Assembly (NCBI GenBank): GCA_045598345.1
Contig: JAZLLX010000048.1
Coordinates: 1 to 64,000 of the forward strand
Direction of reading: 5' to 3'
DNA from: Phascolarctobacterium_B sp045598345
GTDB lineage: Bacteria > Bacillota > Negativicutes > Acidaminococcales > Acidaminococcaceae
Length of the DNA: 64,000 nucleotides
Shown: piece after piece, positions 43,395-51,481 of the stretch
How positions within the stretch are numbered: position 1 is the stretch's first letter
How the letters are laid out: each line of letters starts with the position of its first letter
The notes under the pieces: generated by a model
Told to the model about the DNA's origin: nothing
Seen by the model: the letters and a program-made list of their open reading frames with translations, nothing else
The model's database searches: none
Made by a program: the position numbers and the translations under genes

Positions 43395-45146
43395 ATGGTT
43401 GATAAAAAGTTGGCCGAAGTCGGCAAAAATATCAGTGAGAAAGCCGCTTTGATTTGGAATGTGGCGGATATGCTGCGGGGTCCTTTCAAACCCCATGAAT
43501 ACGGCTTGGTTATTCTGCCCATGACGGTAATCAAGCGTTTTCATGATTGTTTGTTGCCTACCCACGACAAAGTTTTGCAGACCTTTGAAAAGGTTAAGAA
43601 ATTGGACAAGCGGGACGGTTTTTTGCGTAAGGCGTCCGGCTACCAGTTTTATAATGTGAGCAAGTTCACTTTTGAAACATTGCTGGCAGACCCCGACAAT
43701 ATAGAAAGCAATTTTAGGGACTATCTGTCCGGCTTTTCCGCCAATGTGCAGGATATTATTGCCAAGTTTGAATTTGATGCGGTGATTAAGCGTATGGTGG
43801 ACAGCAATACCCTTTACCTCACTATTAAGGAATTTAGCAAGGATAAAGGGTATCTTGGCCCGGATAAAATTGCCTCGGTGGACTGCGGCTATATCTTTGA
43901 AGATTTGGTACGGCGTTTTTCCGAGTCCTTTGGTGAGGATGCGGGGGCTCATTTTACCAGTCGGGATATTATTTATCTGATGACGGACATTTTGTTGAGC
44001 GGGCAGAAGATTACGGCACAAAGCAATTTGACCATTTATGATATGGCGATGGGGACATCTCAAATGTTGGGCTGTATGGAGGAACGCATCAGGGAAATTA
44101 ATAAGGATGCTGAGGTTACCCTGTTTGGGCAGGAATATAACCCGTCCACCTTTGCCATTGCCAAAGCGGATATGATGATTAGGGGCGGAAACCCTGACAA
44201 TATGCGGTTTGGTGATACATTGAGCGAGGACCAGTTCAAAGATTATACTTTTGACTATTGTATTTCCAATCCGCCCTTTGGCATTGACTGGAAAAAAGAG
44301 GAAAAGGCGGTTAAAGAGGAACATGCCAAGGGGGTTTTGGGCAGGTTCAGTCCCGGACTGCCCAAGATTAGTGACGGCCAGCAACTCTTTTTGCTGAACG
44401 GTTTGAGCAAGTTGTCCCAACAGGGAAAAATGGCGATTATTCAAAACGGCTCACCGTTGTTCAGCGGCGATGCGGAAAGCGGCCCTTCCAACATCCGCAA
44501 GTATGTGCTGGCGGACAATGACTGGCTGGAAGCGATTATCCAACTTTCCACTGACCAGTTTATGAATACGGGCATCAGCACTTATATTTGGGTTTTGAAC
44601 AAGGACAAACCGGCAAAGCGGGCGGGCAAGGTGCAACTTATTGATGCCAGCCATTGTTATGAACAGAGGCGGAAGTCCATAGGCAACAAGCGGAACGACA
44701 TAACAGATTTTTGTAGGGATTTGATTGTTTTGGCATATAAGGAATTTGAAAATAATCAACTTTATGGTGATCCCAATGGTGTATATTGCGAAAGCAAAAT
44801 TTTTGATGCGGATGATTTCGGTTATCGCAAGATTACGGTGGAGCGTCCGCAAAGGGATGACAAAGGGCAGGTTGTTTTGAAAAAGGGCAAGCCGGTGGCG
44901 GATGCCAAGTTGCGTGATACGGAAAACGTACCGTTGAAAGAGGATATTAAGGAATACTTTAAGCGGGAGGTTTTGCCCTACGCCCCGGATGCCTGGATAG
45001 ACGAAAGTAAAACCAAGATTGGTTATGAAATTCCTATGACGAGATATTTTTACAAATATGTGCCGCCGGAAAAGTCGGAAGATATTTTGGCACGGATAAA
45101 GGTGCTGGAAAAGGAAATTGATGAGAGTATGGGAAAGTTGATATAA
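43395..45146 (+). CDS. hsdM: type I restriction-modification DNA methyltransferase subunit
   Basis: 583 residues. An N-terminal HsdM helical domain precedes an N6-adenine methylase domain with catalytic NPPFGIDW and SAM-region YDMAMGTSQMLG. The usual SAM motif is closer to DPxxGTGG, so this belongs to a divergent subgroup. HsdM methylates adenine in the site chosen by HsdS. Unusually, hsdS is not adjacent: a DUF3800 gene and a RhuM gene lie between. The start follows AAGGAG. Confidence 0.92.
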   Translation: MVDKKLAEVGKNISEKAALIWNVADMLRGPFKPHEYGLVILPMTVIKRFHDCLLPTHDKVLQTFEKVKKLDKRDGFLRKASGYQFYNVSKFTFETLLADPDNIESNFRDYLSGFSANVQDIIAKFEFDAVIKRMVDSNTLYLTIKEFSKDKGYLGPDKIASVDCGYIFEDLVRRFSESFGEDAGAHFTSRDIIYLMTDILLSGQKITAQSNLTIYDMAMGTSQMLGCMEERIREINKDAEVTLFGQEYNPSTFAIAKADMMIRGGNPDNMRFGDTLSEDQFKDYTFDYCISNPPFGIDWKKEEKAVKEEHAKGVLGRFSPGLPKISDGQQLFLLNGLSKLSQQGKMAIIQNGSPLFSGDAESGPSNIRKYVLADNDWLEAIIQLSTDQFMNTGISTYIWVLNKDKPAKRAGKVQLIDASHCYEQRRKSIGNKRNDITDFCRDLIVLAYKEFENNQLYGDPNGVYCESKIFDADDFGYRKITVERPQRDDKGQVVLKKGKPVADAKLRDTENVPLKEDIKEYFKREVLPYAPDAWIDESKTKIGYEIPMTRYFYKYVPPEKSEDILARIKVLEKEIDESMGKLI

Positions 45147-45294
45147 CCCCCCAGCCGGCTACTGAAAAACTGAGACGACAGCACCCCCTAATTGGGGGCA
45201 CAAGAGTTAGAGGTAATGCGAATTTACTTGTCCGCACCAAAGGGGGCGGAGAACGATTACGCAGTGGCTTTGGGATAAAGGAGGATGGAGAGGT
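45147..45294. repeat. GC-rich repeat module between hsdM and the DUF3800 gene
   Basis: 148 nt with a degenerate copy of the GC-rich module: AATGCGAATTTACTTGTCCG, GGGGGCGGAGAACGATTACG and the tail AGTGGCTTT. No gene or clear promoter is seen. Confidence 0.6.
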
Positions 45295-46002
45295 ATGGAT
45301 GAATGTACGATATATATTGATGAGGCCGGGGATTTGGGCATCAACAGGGGAACGAGATGGTTTGTGCTTGCCGGTGTTTTAATAAAAAAAGCGGATGAGA
45401 AAGCAATAAAAGTTTCTTTAAAAAGCATCAAAAACAGATTCAACTTGCAAACAATTCATTTTAGAAAATTGCATGACTTTAGTCATCGGGCATTTGTTGT
45501 CAAAAGAATTAACGAAGTTCCATTTGATGTATTCGTTGTTATTGCTGATACTACAAAATTGATATTTCCCAAAAACAATAAGAATCGAAGTGTAAGTTGT
45601 GACACCTACAATTTGGCTGTAAAAAAATTGTTGTTGGCGATACGTTCCCATTTGGCACAGTATGGATTGCTTGCTGACATTGTGTTGTCCAGTCGGGGAA
45701 CATCCAGAGACAAAGAACTTATTGATTATATTAAAAACGATGTATTAGCATCTTTGGTTGCTGATGATAAGCATTTTCGTAATACGAAAGCGATTCAGGC
45801 CCCTGAATGGGAGATGCTGCAGATTGCTGATGTATGTGCCACATCTGTATTTTATTCATTGGAAGTGAGTGAGCTTTCGGGGCTTGTAACGCCTTGTTTT
45901 TATCGTTGTTTGCAGCAGCATGTTGCCAAGAGTGAATTCTATGATGTGGCAATGTGCTTGGATGATGATTATTTTGATAACAAGATACTTTGTGAGCAAT
46001 AA
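45295..46002 (+). CDS. DUF3800 protein
   Basis: 235 residues with the DUF3800 signature at the N-terminus (CTIYIDEAGDLG, then RWFVLAGVLI), acidic residues suited to metal binding, FRKLHDFSHR, and a later LVADDKHFRNTKAIQAPEWEMLQIADVCA. The fold is thought to be RNase H-like, but no activity is established for this gene. It is known that candidate structured RNAs lie next to DUF3800 genes in many bacteria, and such an element follows directly. Its place inside an hsd locus suggests a defence-island role. Confidence 0.88.
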   Translation: MDECTIYIDEAGDLGINRGTRWFVLAGVLIKKADEKAIKVSLKSIKNRFNLQTIHFRKLHDFSHRAFVVKRINEVPFDVFVVIADTTKLIFPKNNKNRSVSCDTYNLAVKKLLLAIRSHLAQYGLLADIVLSSRGTSRDKELIDYIKNDVLASLVADDKHFRNTKAIQAPEWEMLQIADVCATSVFYSLEVSELSGLVTPCFYRCLQQHVAKSEFYDVAMCLDDDYFDNKILCEQ

Positions 46003-46005
46003 AAA

Positions 46006-46084
46006 AAGAAGAATACCCGGAGCGACTACCACATGTCCAGCATGCTGGCTTAAAGCCCTCGCTTTATCCGGCGACATTCTTCTT
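46006..46084. ncRNA. candidate DUF3800-associated structured RNA
   Basis: Four bases after the DUF3800 stop codon lies a 79-nt nested fold: outer stem AAGAAGAAT (46006-46014) with ATTCTTCTT (46076-46084); inner stem CCGGAGCG (46017-46024) with CGC and TCCGG (46060-46071, one bulge); and an apical self-complementary CCAGCATGCTGG (46037-46048). There is no T run, so it does not look like a simple terminator. Several DUF3800 RNA motifs have been described from comparative genomics; whether this is one of those or a new one cannot be told here. The strand is uncertain. Confidence 0.55.
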
Positions 46085-46139
46085 CTGCACTTATTATATG
46101 TGATAATCAGACGATAGTCAAATGTTTTTTTAGAAAATA

Positions 46140-46232
46140 GGGTTAGACGTAATGCGAACTTTTTTGTCCGCCACAGAGGGGCGGGGAACCGTCTGAAGGA
46201 ACACAGAAAGACGGTGGTGGGGGTGAAAGGCA
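46140..46232. repeat. GC-rich repeat module upstream of the RhuM gene
   Basis: AATGCGAACTTTTTTGTCCG, GAGGGGCGGGGAACCGTCTG and AGACGGTGGTGGGGGTGAAA. The ACCGTCT/AGACGGT arms match the modules at 63051-63067 and 63906-63932. Confidence 0.7.
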
Positions 46233-46238
46233 GAAAAA

Positions 46239-47252
46239 ATGCGACAAATGAGCGATGAAATGAAATTGGACAGACAAATGCAGATGTTACTGTATGATAC
46301 TCATGACAGTGATGAAAAAGTCGGTGTGGTGCTTAAAGATGAGACCCTTTGGATTACACAAAAAGCCATGGCGACATTGTTTGATGTTCAGAAGGCGGCA
46401 ATATCAAAACATTTGAAGAATATTTTTGAAACTGGTGAACTTGACCCTGTGTCAGTTGTTTCCAAAATGGAAACAACTGCTGCGGATGGGAAAAATTATC
46501 TTACACAGTTTTATAATCTTGATGCCATTATTTCCGTTGGTTACAGGGTTAATTCAGCAAAGGCAACCAAGTTTCGTATTTGGGCTACATCGGTATTAAA
46601 AGAATACATAAAAAAAGGTTTCGTCCTTGACAGTGAAAGATTAAAAAATTTAGGCGGGGCGGGATATTTTCAGGAACTCATTGCCAAAATCAGGGATATT
46701 CGTGCCAGCGAAAAGATATTTTACCGTCAGGTTTTGGAAATTTATGCCACCAGTATTGATTATGACCCACGGGCGGATGTCTCCTTGAACTTTTTCAAAA
46801 AGGTGCAAAACAAAATACATTACGCAGTATCGGGACAAACGGCGGCGGAAATAATTTTTGACAGAGTGGATGCACAAAAGGATTTTATGGGATTGACCGT
46901 TTTCAAAGGACTTCAGCCCACGTTGGCAGAAGCCAAGATTGCCAAGAATTATTTGAATGAGCGGGAACTTAAGGCCATGGGTCAGTTGGTTTCCGGTTAT
47001 CTTGATTTTGCCGAGCGTCAGGCGGAGCGTGAAATCCCTATGACTATGGATGACTGGGCAAAACATTTGGATAAAATCCTGACCGCCAACGGGGAAGAAT
47101 TGTTGCAGGGCAGTGGTACTGTCAGTCATGATGAGGCGATGGAAAAGGTGTCTTGTGAATATGTAAAATATCAGCAACGGACAATCAGCGAGGCGGAACA
47201 GGATTATCTGAACGGGATAAAACAATTACAGCGGAGTGTGAAGGACAAATGA
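46239..47252 (+). CDS. RhuM-family protein
   Basis: 337 residues. The N-terminal half has the RhuM/Bro-like DNA-binding pattern (ETLWITQKAMATLFDVQKAA, HLKNIFETGEL, YNLDAIISVGYRVNS, TKFRIWATSVLKEYI). RhuM genes are often found inside type I restriction loci and were first named as virulence-linked genes in Salmonella; a molecular role is not established. The stop overlaps the hsdS start (ATGA), so it is translated with hsdS. Confidence 0.88.
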   Translation: MRQMSDEMKLDRQMQMLLYDTHDSDEKVGVVLKDETLWITQKAMATLFDVQKAAISKHLKNIFETGELDPVSVVSKMETTAADGKNYLTQFYNLDAIISVGYRVNSAKATKFRIWATSVLKEYIKKGFVLDSERLKNLGGAGYFQELIAKIRDIRASEKIFYRQVLEIYATSIDYDPRADVSLNFFKKVQNKIHYAVSGQTAAEIIFDRVDAQKDFMGLTVFKGLQPTLAEAKIAKNYLNERELKAMGQLVSGYLDFAERQAEREIPMTMDDWAKHLDKILTANGEELLQGSGTVSHDEAMEKVSCEYVKYQQRTISEAEQDYLNGIKQLQRSVKDK

Positions 47253-48583
47253 GACCAATGAAGGACAGCGGCGGAAAACAATGCGGAATGCGTAATTCGC
47301 AATGCGGAATTAAGGGAAAGCGTCCCATGAAGGACAGCGGAATTGCGTGGATTGGCAAGATACCGCAGGAGTGGGAAATAAGAAGAATTAAATATGTTTT
47401 AAATCATAGGGACGAAATAAATAATCCTAAAAAAACAGATTTTATCCTTTCACTAACAAATGAGAGGGGTGTAATTCCATATACTGAAAAAGGGAATGTA
47501 GGAAACAAATCAAAGGAAGACATTACAACATATAAATTAGCATACAAAAATGATATTGTTCTTAACAGTATGAATGTTTTTTTGGGGTCTGTGGGGTTAT
47601 CAAATTATTTTGGTTGTGTCAGTCCTGTATATTATATGTTGTATGGAATAGATACTGTATCTTGTGTAGAGTTTTATAGTTATATGTTCAAAACTAGAGA
47701 ACTTGGCAATGAATTGCATTTATATGGCAAGGGTATAATGGATATTCGTATGAGAATACAGTTATCAAGTTTAGGTGATGTGTTTGTTCCCCTTCCCCCT
47801 CTCCCCGAACAGCAGGCCATTGCTGACAAGTTGGACAGGGTTTGCGGCGAGATTGACAATGTTATCACCAAGACCAAGGCGGTGGTGGAGGAATACAAGA
47901 AACTGAAACAGGCGATAATCACGGAGGCGGTAACGGGGGAGAAGCAATGCGGAATGCGTAATTCGCAATGCGGAATTAAGGAAAAATGGGCGGAAATAAA
48001 ACTAAAATATTGTTTTGATTTGCGTGACGAAAGAAATTATTTGCCATTAAGTGAAGTTAATTTAATATCTCTATATACAGATAAAGGAGTAGTCCAGCAT
48101 TGTGATTTAGAGGAAACGACTGGTAATAAGGCAAGTAACGCCGATGGTTATAAAATCGTGAAGAAAGGCGATATTGTAGTAAATATAATTTTGTGTTGGA
48201 TGGGTGCTATTGGGATGTCCTTATATGATGGCGTTACAAGTCCAGCATACGATGTTTATAAGCCATTAGAAAATATATATGTTCGTTACTTTCATTATCT
48301 TTTTAGGACTTCGTGGTTTAGTGGTGAATGTTTTAAAGTTGGTAGAGGGATAATGGCAATGAGATGGCGAACTTATTCTGATGAATTTCGTTCTATAAAA
48401 GTGTTACTTCCCCCTCTTTCCGAACAGCAAGCCATAGTGGCTTATCTTGATGCCAAGTGTGGGGCGATTGACGAACTGATTGCCAAAAAGCAGCAACTGA
48501 TAACGGAAATGGAAAACTACAAAAAGTCCGTGATTTATGAGTATGTGACAGGGAAAAAAGATGTGGGGGTGAATGAAAATTAA
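47249..48583 (+). CDS. hsdS: type I restriction specificity subunit with in-frame repeat insertions
   Basis: 444 residues with two target-recognition domains (about 32-190 and 250-395). Each is followed by a conserved helix region (LPPLPEQQAIADKLDRVCG and LPPLSEQQAIVAYLDAKCG). HsdS dictates the bipartite DNA target for HsdM and HsdR. Odd: an identical 37-nt stretch (47279-47315 and 47945-47981) encodes QCGMRNSQCGIK before each recognition domain. It matches the intergenic 7-nt array at 2730-2760. The first copy is also flanked by a duplicated RPMKDSG (residues 2-8 and 25-31), the usual N-terminal motif of HsdS. The protein is otherwise intact. Confidence 0.92.
   Translation: MRPMKDSGGKQCGMRNSQCGIKGKRPMKDSGIAWIGKIPQEWEIRRIKYVLNHRDEINNPKKTDFILSLTNERGVIPYTEKGNVGNKSKEDITTYKLAYKNDIVLNSMNVFLGSVGLSNYFGCVSPVYYMLYGIDTVSCVEFYSYMFKTRELGNELHLYGKGIMDIRMRIQLSSLGDVFVPLPPLPEQQAIADKLDRVCGEIDNVITKTKAVVEEYKKLKQAIITEAVTGEKQCGMRNSQCGIKEKWAEIKLKYCFDLRDERNYLPLSEVNLISLYTDKGVVQHCDLEETTGNKASNADGYKIVKKGDIVVNIILCWMGAIGMSLYDGVTSPAYDVYKPLENIYVRYFHYLFRTSWFSGECFKVGRGIMAMRWRTYSDEFRSIKVLLPPLSEQQAIVAYLDAKCGAIDELIAKKQQLITEMENYKKSVIYEYVTGKKDVGVNEN
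47279..47315 (+). repeat. in-frame 7-nt-period repeat in hsdS, copy 1
   Basis: Units CAATGCG, GAATGCG, TAATTCG, CAATGCG and GAATTAA, encoding residues 11-22. It is identical to copy 2 over 37 nt and nearly identical to the intergenic array at 2730-2760. Confidence 0.9.
47945..47981 (+). repeat. in-frame 7-nt-period repeat in hsdS, copy 2
   Basis: Identical 37-nt copy starting 666 nt (222 codons) after copy 1, at the junction between the central conserved region and the second recognition domain. Confidence 0.9.
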
Positions 48584-49130
48584 AAATATAATTGTTAATT
48601 TTTTACAAAAGTTATCATTTGCTATTGCAGTAATCGTTTTCGTTGCTGGCATAGGATATATTTTAAGTATATTATTTGACAAAAACCTTGATGATAAGCA
48701 TTTTACAGTTATTTCAGGTATTTTTGCGGCCTTTTTAGGTGCAGTGTTTTCATATATGTTTCAAGTATCAAGAGATGATATGGAAAGAGAAGCACATAAG
48801 CGGGAAAAGGAACAAGAAAGGGAAATAAATAAAACCGAAAAAGAAAATGAAAGAAAAAATTTAGAAAAAGTTGAATTAAAATTTTGCTTTTATAAATTAA
48901 ACACATTGTTACTTAATCTTGCTAAATTGCTCTTATTTGTTGATGACATTGATGTTGATAAATTAAGTAGTAAACCAGTCCCATTTGGTTGGGCAAATAT
49001 TTCTCTTAATGAGAGTAGTTTAAAGTTTTTAGCAAATAAATTTCCTTTGTTGTTAGAAGGCATTTTTCAGATTGAGGCTGATAGAGATAATTTGATAAAA
49101 TTGTTAGAAGATTTAAACGACATAAATTAG
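48573..49130 (+). CDS. hypothetical membrane protein, apparently truncated by a frameshift
   Basis: 185 residues: two hydrophobic helices (FAIAVIVFVAGIGYILSIL and GIFAAFLGAVFSYMF), a charged coiled coil (about 65-100) and a helical C-terminal part. No family recognised. The start overlaps hsdS by 11 nt. The frame ends at TAG 49128, but a shifted frame stays open from 49126 and continues as the next ORF, so the original protein may have been about 285 residues. The region is much more AT-rich than hsdM or hsdR. Confidence 0.55.
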   Translation: MKIKNIIVNFLQKLSFAIAVIVFVAGIGYILSILFDKNLDDKHFTVISGIFAAFLGAVFSYMFQVSRDDMEREAHKREKEQEREINKTEKENERKNLEKVELKFCFYKLNTLLLNLAKLLLFVDDIDVDKLSSKPVPFGWANISLNESSLKFLANKFPLLLEGIFQIEADRDNLIKLLEDLNDIN

Positions 49131-49437
49131 TATTAACAACGAGCCACTTCTTAGTGGTGGAACGGCTATAATTAAATTGATGGAAAAAAGTTCTAAAATA
49201 CAGAAGGTTCAAGGAAGTATTCAAGGTTATATTGTTGGTATGTATGTAAAACTTGTTGCATTAGTAAAAGGACTTGATAATTATTTGCAAACTTATTATT
49301 GCCAAGAAAGTTTAATTGCAGGTGATATTGCAACAAATTTGAAAAAATATGAAAAATTTATTGAAGAGATGGATGAAAAAAATCCATCATTAAATTTGAA
49401 AAAAGTCAGAAAAGAGTGGGAAATTAAAATACAATGA
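49126..49437 (+). pseudogene. downstream part of the frameshifted membrane gene
   Basis: Open in the +1 frame relative to the preceding ORF. It encodes a helical segment (IQGYIVGMYVKLVALVKGLD, then LKKYEKFIEEMDEKNPSL). The only ATG (49180) has no ribosome site, and the open frame reaches back to the end of the previous ORF, which favours one broken gene over two genes. No family is recognised. Confidence 0.45.
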
Positions 49438-49465
49438 AAGTCCGTAGAATTTCTACGGACTTTTT
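49437..49465. terminator. intrinsic terminator before the ATPase/TOPRIM-like pair
   Basis: AAAGTCCGTA-GAATTTC-TACGGACTTT is a perfect 10-bp stem followed by TT. It ends the upstream segment and isolates the next operon. It contains the CCGTAG/CTACGG palindrome discussed below. Confidence 0.8.
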
Positions 49466-49529
49466 GAAAAAACTGTTGAAAAAATCAAAAACTTGTGATA
49501 AAATTTGCGTTACCGTAGTTTTTCTACGG
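49442..49529 (+). promoter_or_regulatory. promoter bracketed by two matching palindromes
   Basis: TTGAAA (49476-49481), 17 nt, TAAAAT (49499-49504). Palindromes CCGTAG-AATTT-CTACGG (49442-49458) and CCGTAG-TTTTT-CTACGG (49513-49529) lie 71 nt apart on either side. The second would be in the 5' leader, next to the AAGGAGG ribosome site. This could be a looping operator, a leader hairpin, or both. Confidence 0.6.
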
Positions 49530-49545
49530 CAAGGAGGAAAAGGAA

Positions 49546-50658
49546 ATGTTAAAAAAATTTAGTGTAAAAGGGTTTAAGAATTTTAAGGATGAAATAGAAT
49601 TTGACTTAACTGCCGGGGGTTATGATTTTAATCAGGAAGCGGTAAATCAGGATATAGTTAAAACAGCGGTAATATATGGACCTAATGGCTCTGGCAAAAC
49701 TAACTTTGGTTATGCTATTTTTGATATTGTAATGAATTTGACAGATAAGGAACAGAGTGCTATCAGCAGAATTTTTCCGCTTTACTATCTTAATTTAGAC
49801 ACAGAATGTGGAAAGGCATTTTTTTCTTATGAGTTTCAGTTTGACAGAAATTATTTGATTTATTCTTATGAGAAAACTCAAATAGATCAAATTATCACTG
49901 AAAAATTGATTATAAATGGGGAAACAGTTATTGAGTATGACAAAGAAAAAAATATCAAGTTAATTAATTTGTCGGAAGCACAAAATTTGAATGTAAGGGA
50001 CTATGATGGGAAAATATCATTTGTCCGTTATGTTTATCGTAACAGTATTTTAAATGATGATGAGGTCAATGGTGCAACGATCAAAAAATTTTATGATTTT
50101 GTAGAAAGAATGTTGCTTTTCAGAGATTTGGACAAGCGTATTTATGTTGGCTTTACTAACGAAAAAGGGGATATTTATGAGGGTATTGTAAAAGCAAACA
50201 AGGTAAAAGACTTTGAAAATTTTCTTCGCAAATTTGGTTTGGATTATAAACTTTATGCCACTGGGGATGGGAGAACCATTTATTGTGGGTTTAAGTACGG
50301 AGCTGCACGTCTTGCATCCATTGCTTCTACAGGAACAATAGGATTGTCCTTATTCTTTTACTGGTATATGCAAATGAAAGAGGCATCATTCGTATTTATT
50401 GATGAATTTGATGCTTTTTATCATTGGGATATTTCTAAGGAAATTATTGAAATATTGAAGAATTTGCAGGGAATTCAATCTATTTTAACGACTCATAATA
50501 CTAATAACATGAGTAATGACTTGTTACGTCCTGATTGTTATTACATATTGAATACAAATGGTATCAAGTCTTTGCCTAAATGCACTGATAAAGAATTGAG
50601 ATTAGCACACAATCTGAAGAAAATGCTCGTAGCAGGGAAATTTAATCATGGCAAATAA
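49546..50658 (+). CDS. AAA/ABC-type ATPase of a two-gene defence cassette (RloA/AbiLi/AriA-like)
   Basis: 370 residues of the SMC/OLD-like ATPase class. Walker A is IYGPNGSGKTNFGYAI (about 45), the signature-like loop ASIASTGTIGLSLF, Walker B ASFVFIDEFDAFYH and the H-loop ILTTHNTNNMS. Such ATPases act as sensors in abortive-infection systems and partner with a nuclease-like protein. Here the partner gene overlaps by 11 nt. The gene is AT-rich and set between hsdS and hsdR with its own promoter. It might be an RloA, AbiLi or PARIS AriA relative; which one needs profile searches. Confidence 0.75.
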   Translation: MLKKFSVKGFKNFKDEIEFDLTAGGYDFNQEAVNQDIVKTAVIYGPNGSGKTNFGYAIFDIVMNLTDKEQSAISRIFPLYYLNLDTECGKAFFSYEFQFDRNYLIYSYEKTQIDQIITEKLIINGETVIEYDKEKNIKLINLSEAQNLNVRDYDGKISFVRYVYRNSILNDDEVNGATIKKFYDFVERMLLFRDLDKRIYVGFTNEKGDIYEGIVKANKVKDFENFLRKFGLDYKLYATGDGRTIYCGFKYGAARLASIASTGTIGLSLFFYWYMQMKEASFVFIDEFDAFYHWDISKEIIEILKNLQGIQSILTTHNTNNMSNDLLRPDCYYILNTNGIKSLPKCTDKELRLAHNLKKMLVAGKFNHGK

Positions 50659-51481
50659 AAAAGGATTAATATTAGTGCTTTATGAAGGTACTGATGCTGA
50701 ACCAAGAGTTTTGAAAACATTAAAAAAAATATTTTCGCAACTAAAAAATAAAGATAGTGTACTGTATATTGATTTGGAATTTGCATTAGGTGATAATATT
50801 TACAGTTTGTATAGCCGATTAAATAAAGATGAAGATGAAAGTATTTATGGAGTTTTGCATGAGATTTGTCCACAAGTTTTAACGGGAATAGAGGAAGACG
50901 ATATCTCAGAAATATATTTGTTTTTTGATTTGGATGTTCATCATAAAACAACGCATGATGGTATTAGAACGGTTGATATTCTTGGCAACTTGCAAAAAGT
51001 TGAGGATATGCTCAAATATTTTAACGATGAAGCAGGTAATGGGAAATTGTATATAAGTTATCCTATGTTGGAAGCATTGAAAGATATTAGAAAGAAAAAT
51101 TGTTGTGAAAACAGATGTTTTGTGAGCGTAAATTTGGGACGCAAATATAAGCAGGATGTAGGTGACAACCAGTGTGATTTTTCTAATATAGATAGTTTTG
51201 CAGAAGATTCATGGAATTTCTTTTGCAGTCATGCAATTCGCAAGGCAAACTGTATTTTGAATAATCAATATGCACCTTGCACTTATGATGTTGGCAAAGA
51301 TTTTACCCAAGAAAAGATTTTTGAAAAACAAGGAAAATTGGTTGAAAGTAAAAATTTGGTATATGTTTTGAGCGGTTTTCCATTTTTCTTATTGGAATAC
51401 TTTGGCAATAACAAATGGTCTGAATGGCAGGCACCGTCAGGTTATAAGTTGGAGAAAGCGGAGGTGTGTCCGTTAAAATGA
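50648..51481 (+). CDS. TOPRIM-like partner protein (RloB/AbiLii/AriB-like)
   Basis: 277 residues. The N-terminal LILVLYEGTDAEPRVLKTL supplies a conserved-type Glu, and IYLFFDLDVHHKTTHDG supplies an Asp-x-Asp, in the order and spacing expected for a TOPRIM metal site. The middle and C-terminus (CENRCFVSVNLGRKYKQDVG; WNFFCSHAIRKANCILNN) are unfamiliar. In RloB-, AbiLii- and AriB-type systems this subunit is the effector, probably a nuclease, released or activated by the ATPase. The start overlaps the ATPase gene, and the stop overlaps hsdR (ATGA). Confidence 0.65.
   Translation: MANKKGLILVLYEGTDAEPRVLKTLKKIFSQLKNKDSVLYIDLEFALGDNIYSLYSRLNKDEDESIYGVLHEICPQVLTGIEEDDISEIYLFFDLDVHHKTTHDGIRTVDILGNLQKVEDMLKYFNDEAGNGKLYISYPMLEALKDIRKKNCCENRCFVSVNLGRKYKQDVGDNQCDFSNIDSFAEDSWNFFCSHAIRKANCILNNQYAPCTYDVGKDFTQEKIFEKQGKLVESKNLVYVLSGFPFFLLEYFGNNKWSEWQAPSGYKLEKAEVCPLK

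Noticed and set aside
43842..44300. Inactive hsdM because the SAM motif differs from DPxxGTGG
   Set aside because: The catalytic NPPF is intact, and the YDMAMGTSQML form looks like a subgroup variant rather than decay.
43341..44444. 367-codon minus-strand open frame opposite hsdM
   Set aside because: It runs through the hsdM promoter and coding region without start signals.
46006..46084. tRNA gene
   Set aside because: The length is similar, but there is no acceptor/T-arm pattern (no GTTC-type loop or CCA-like end); the fold is a single nested hairpin.
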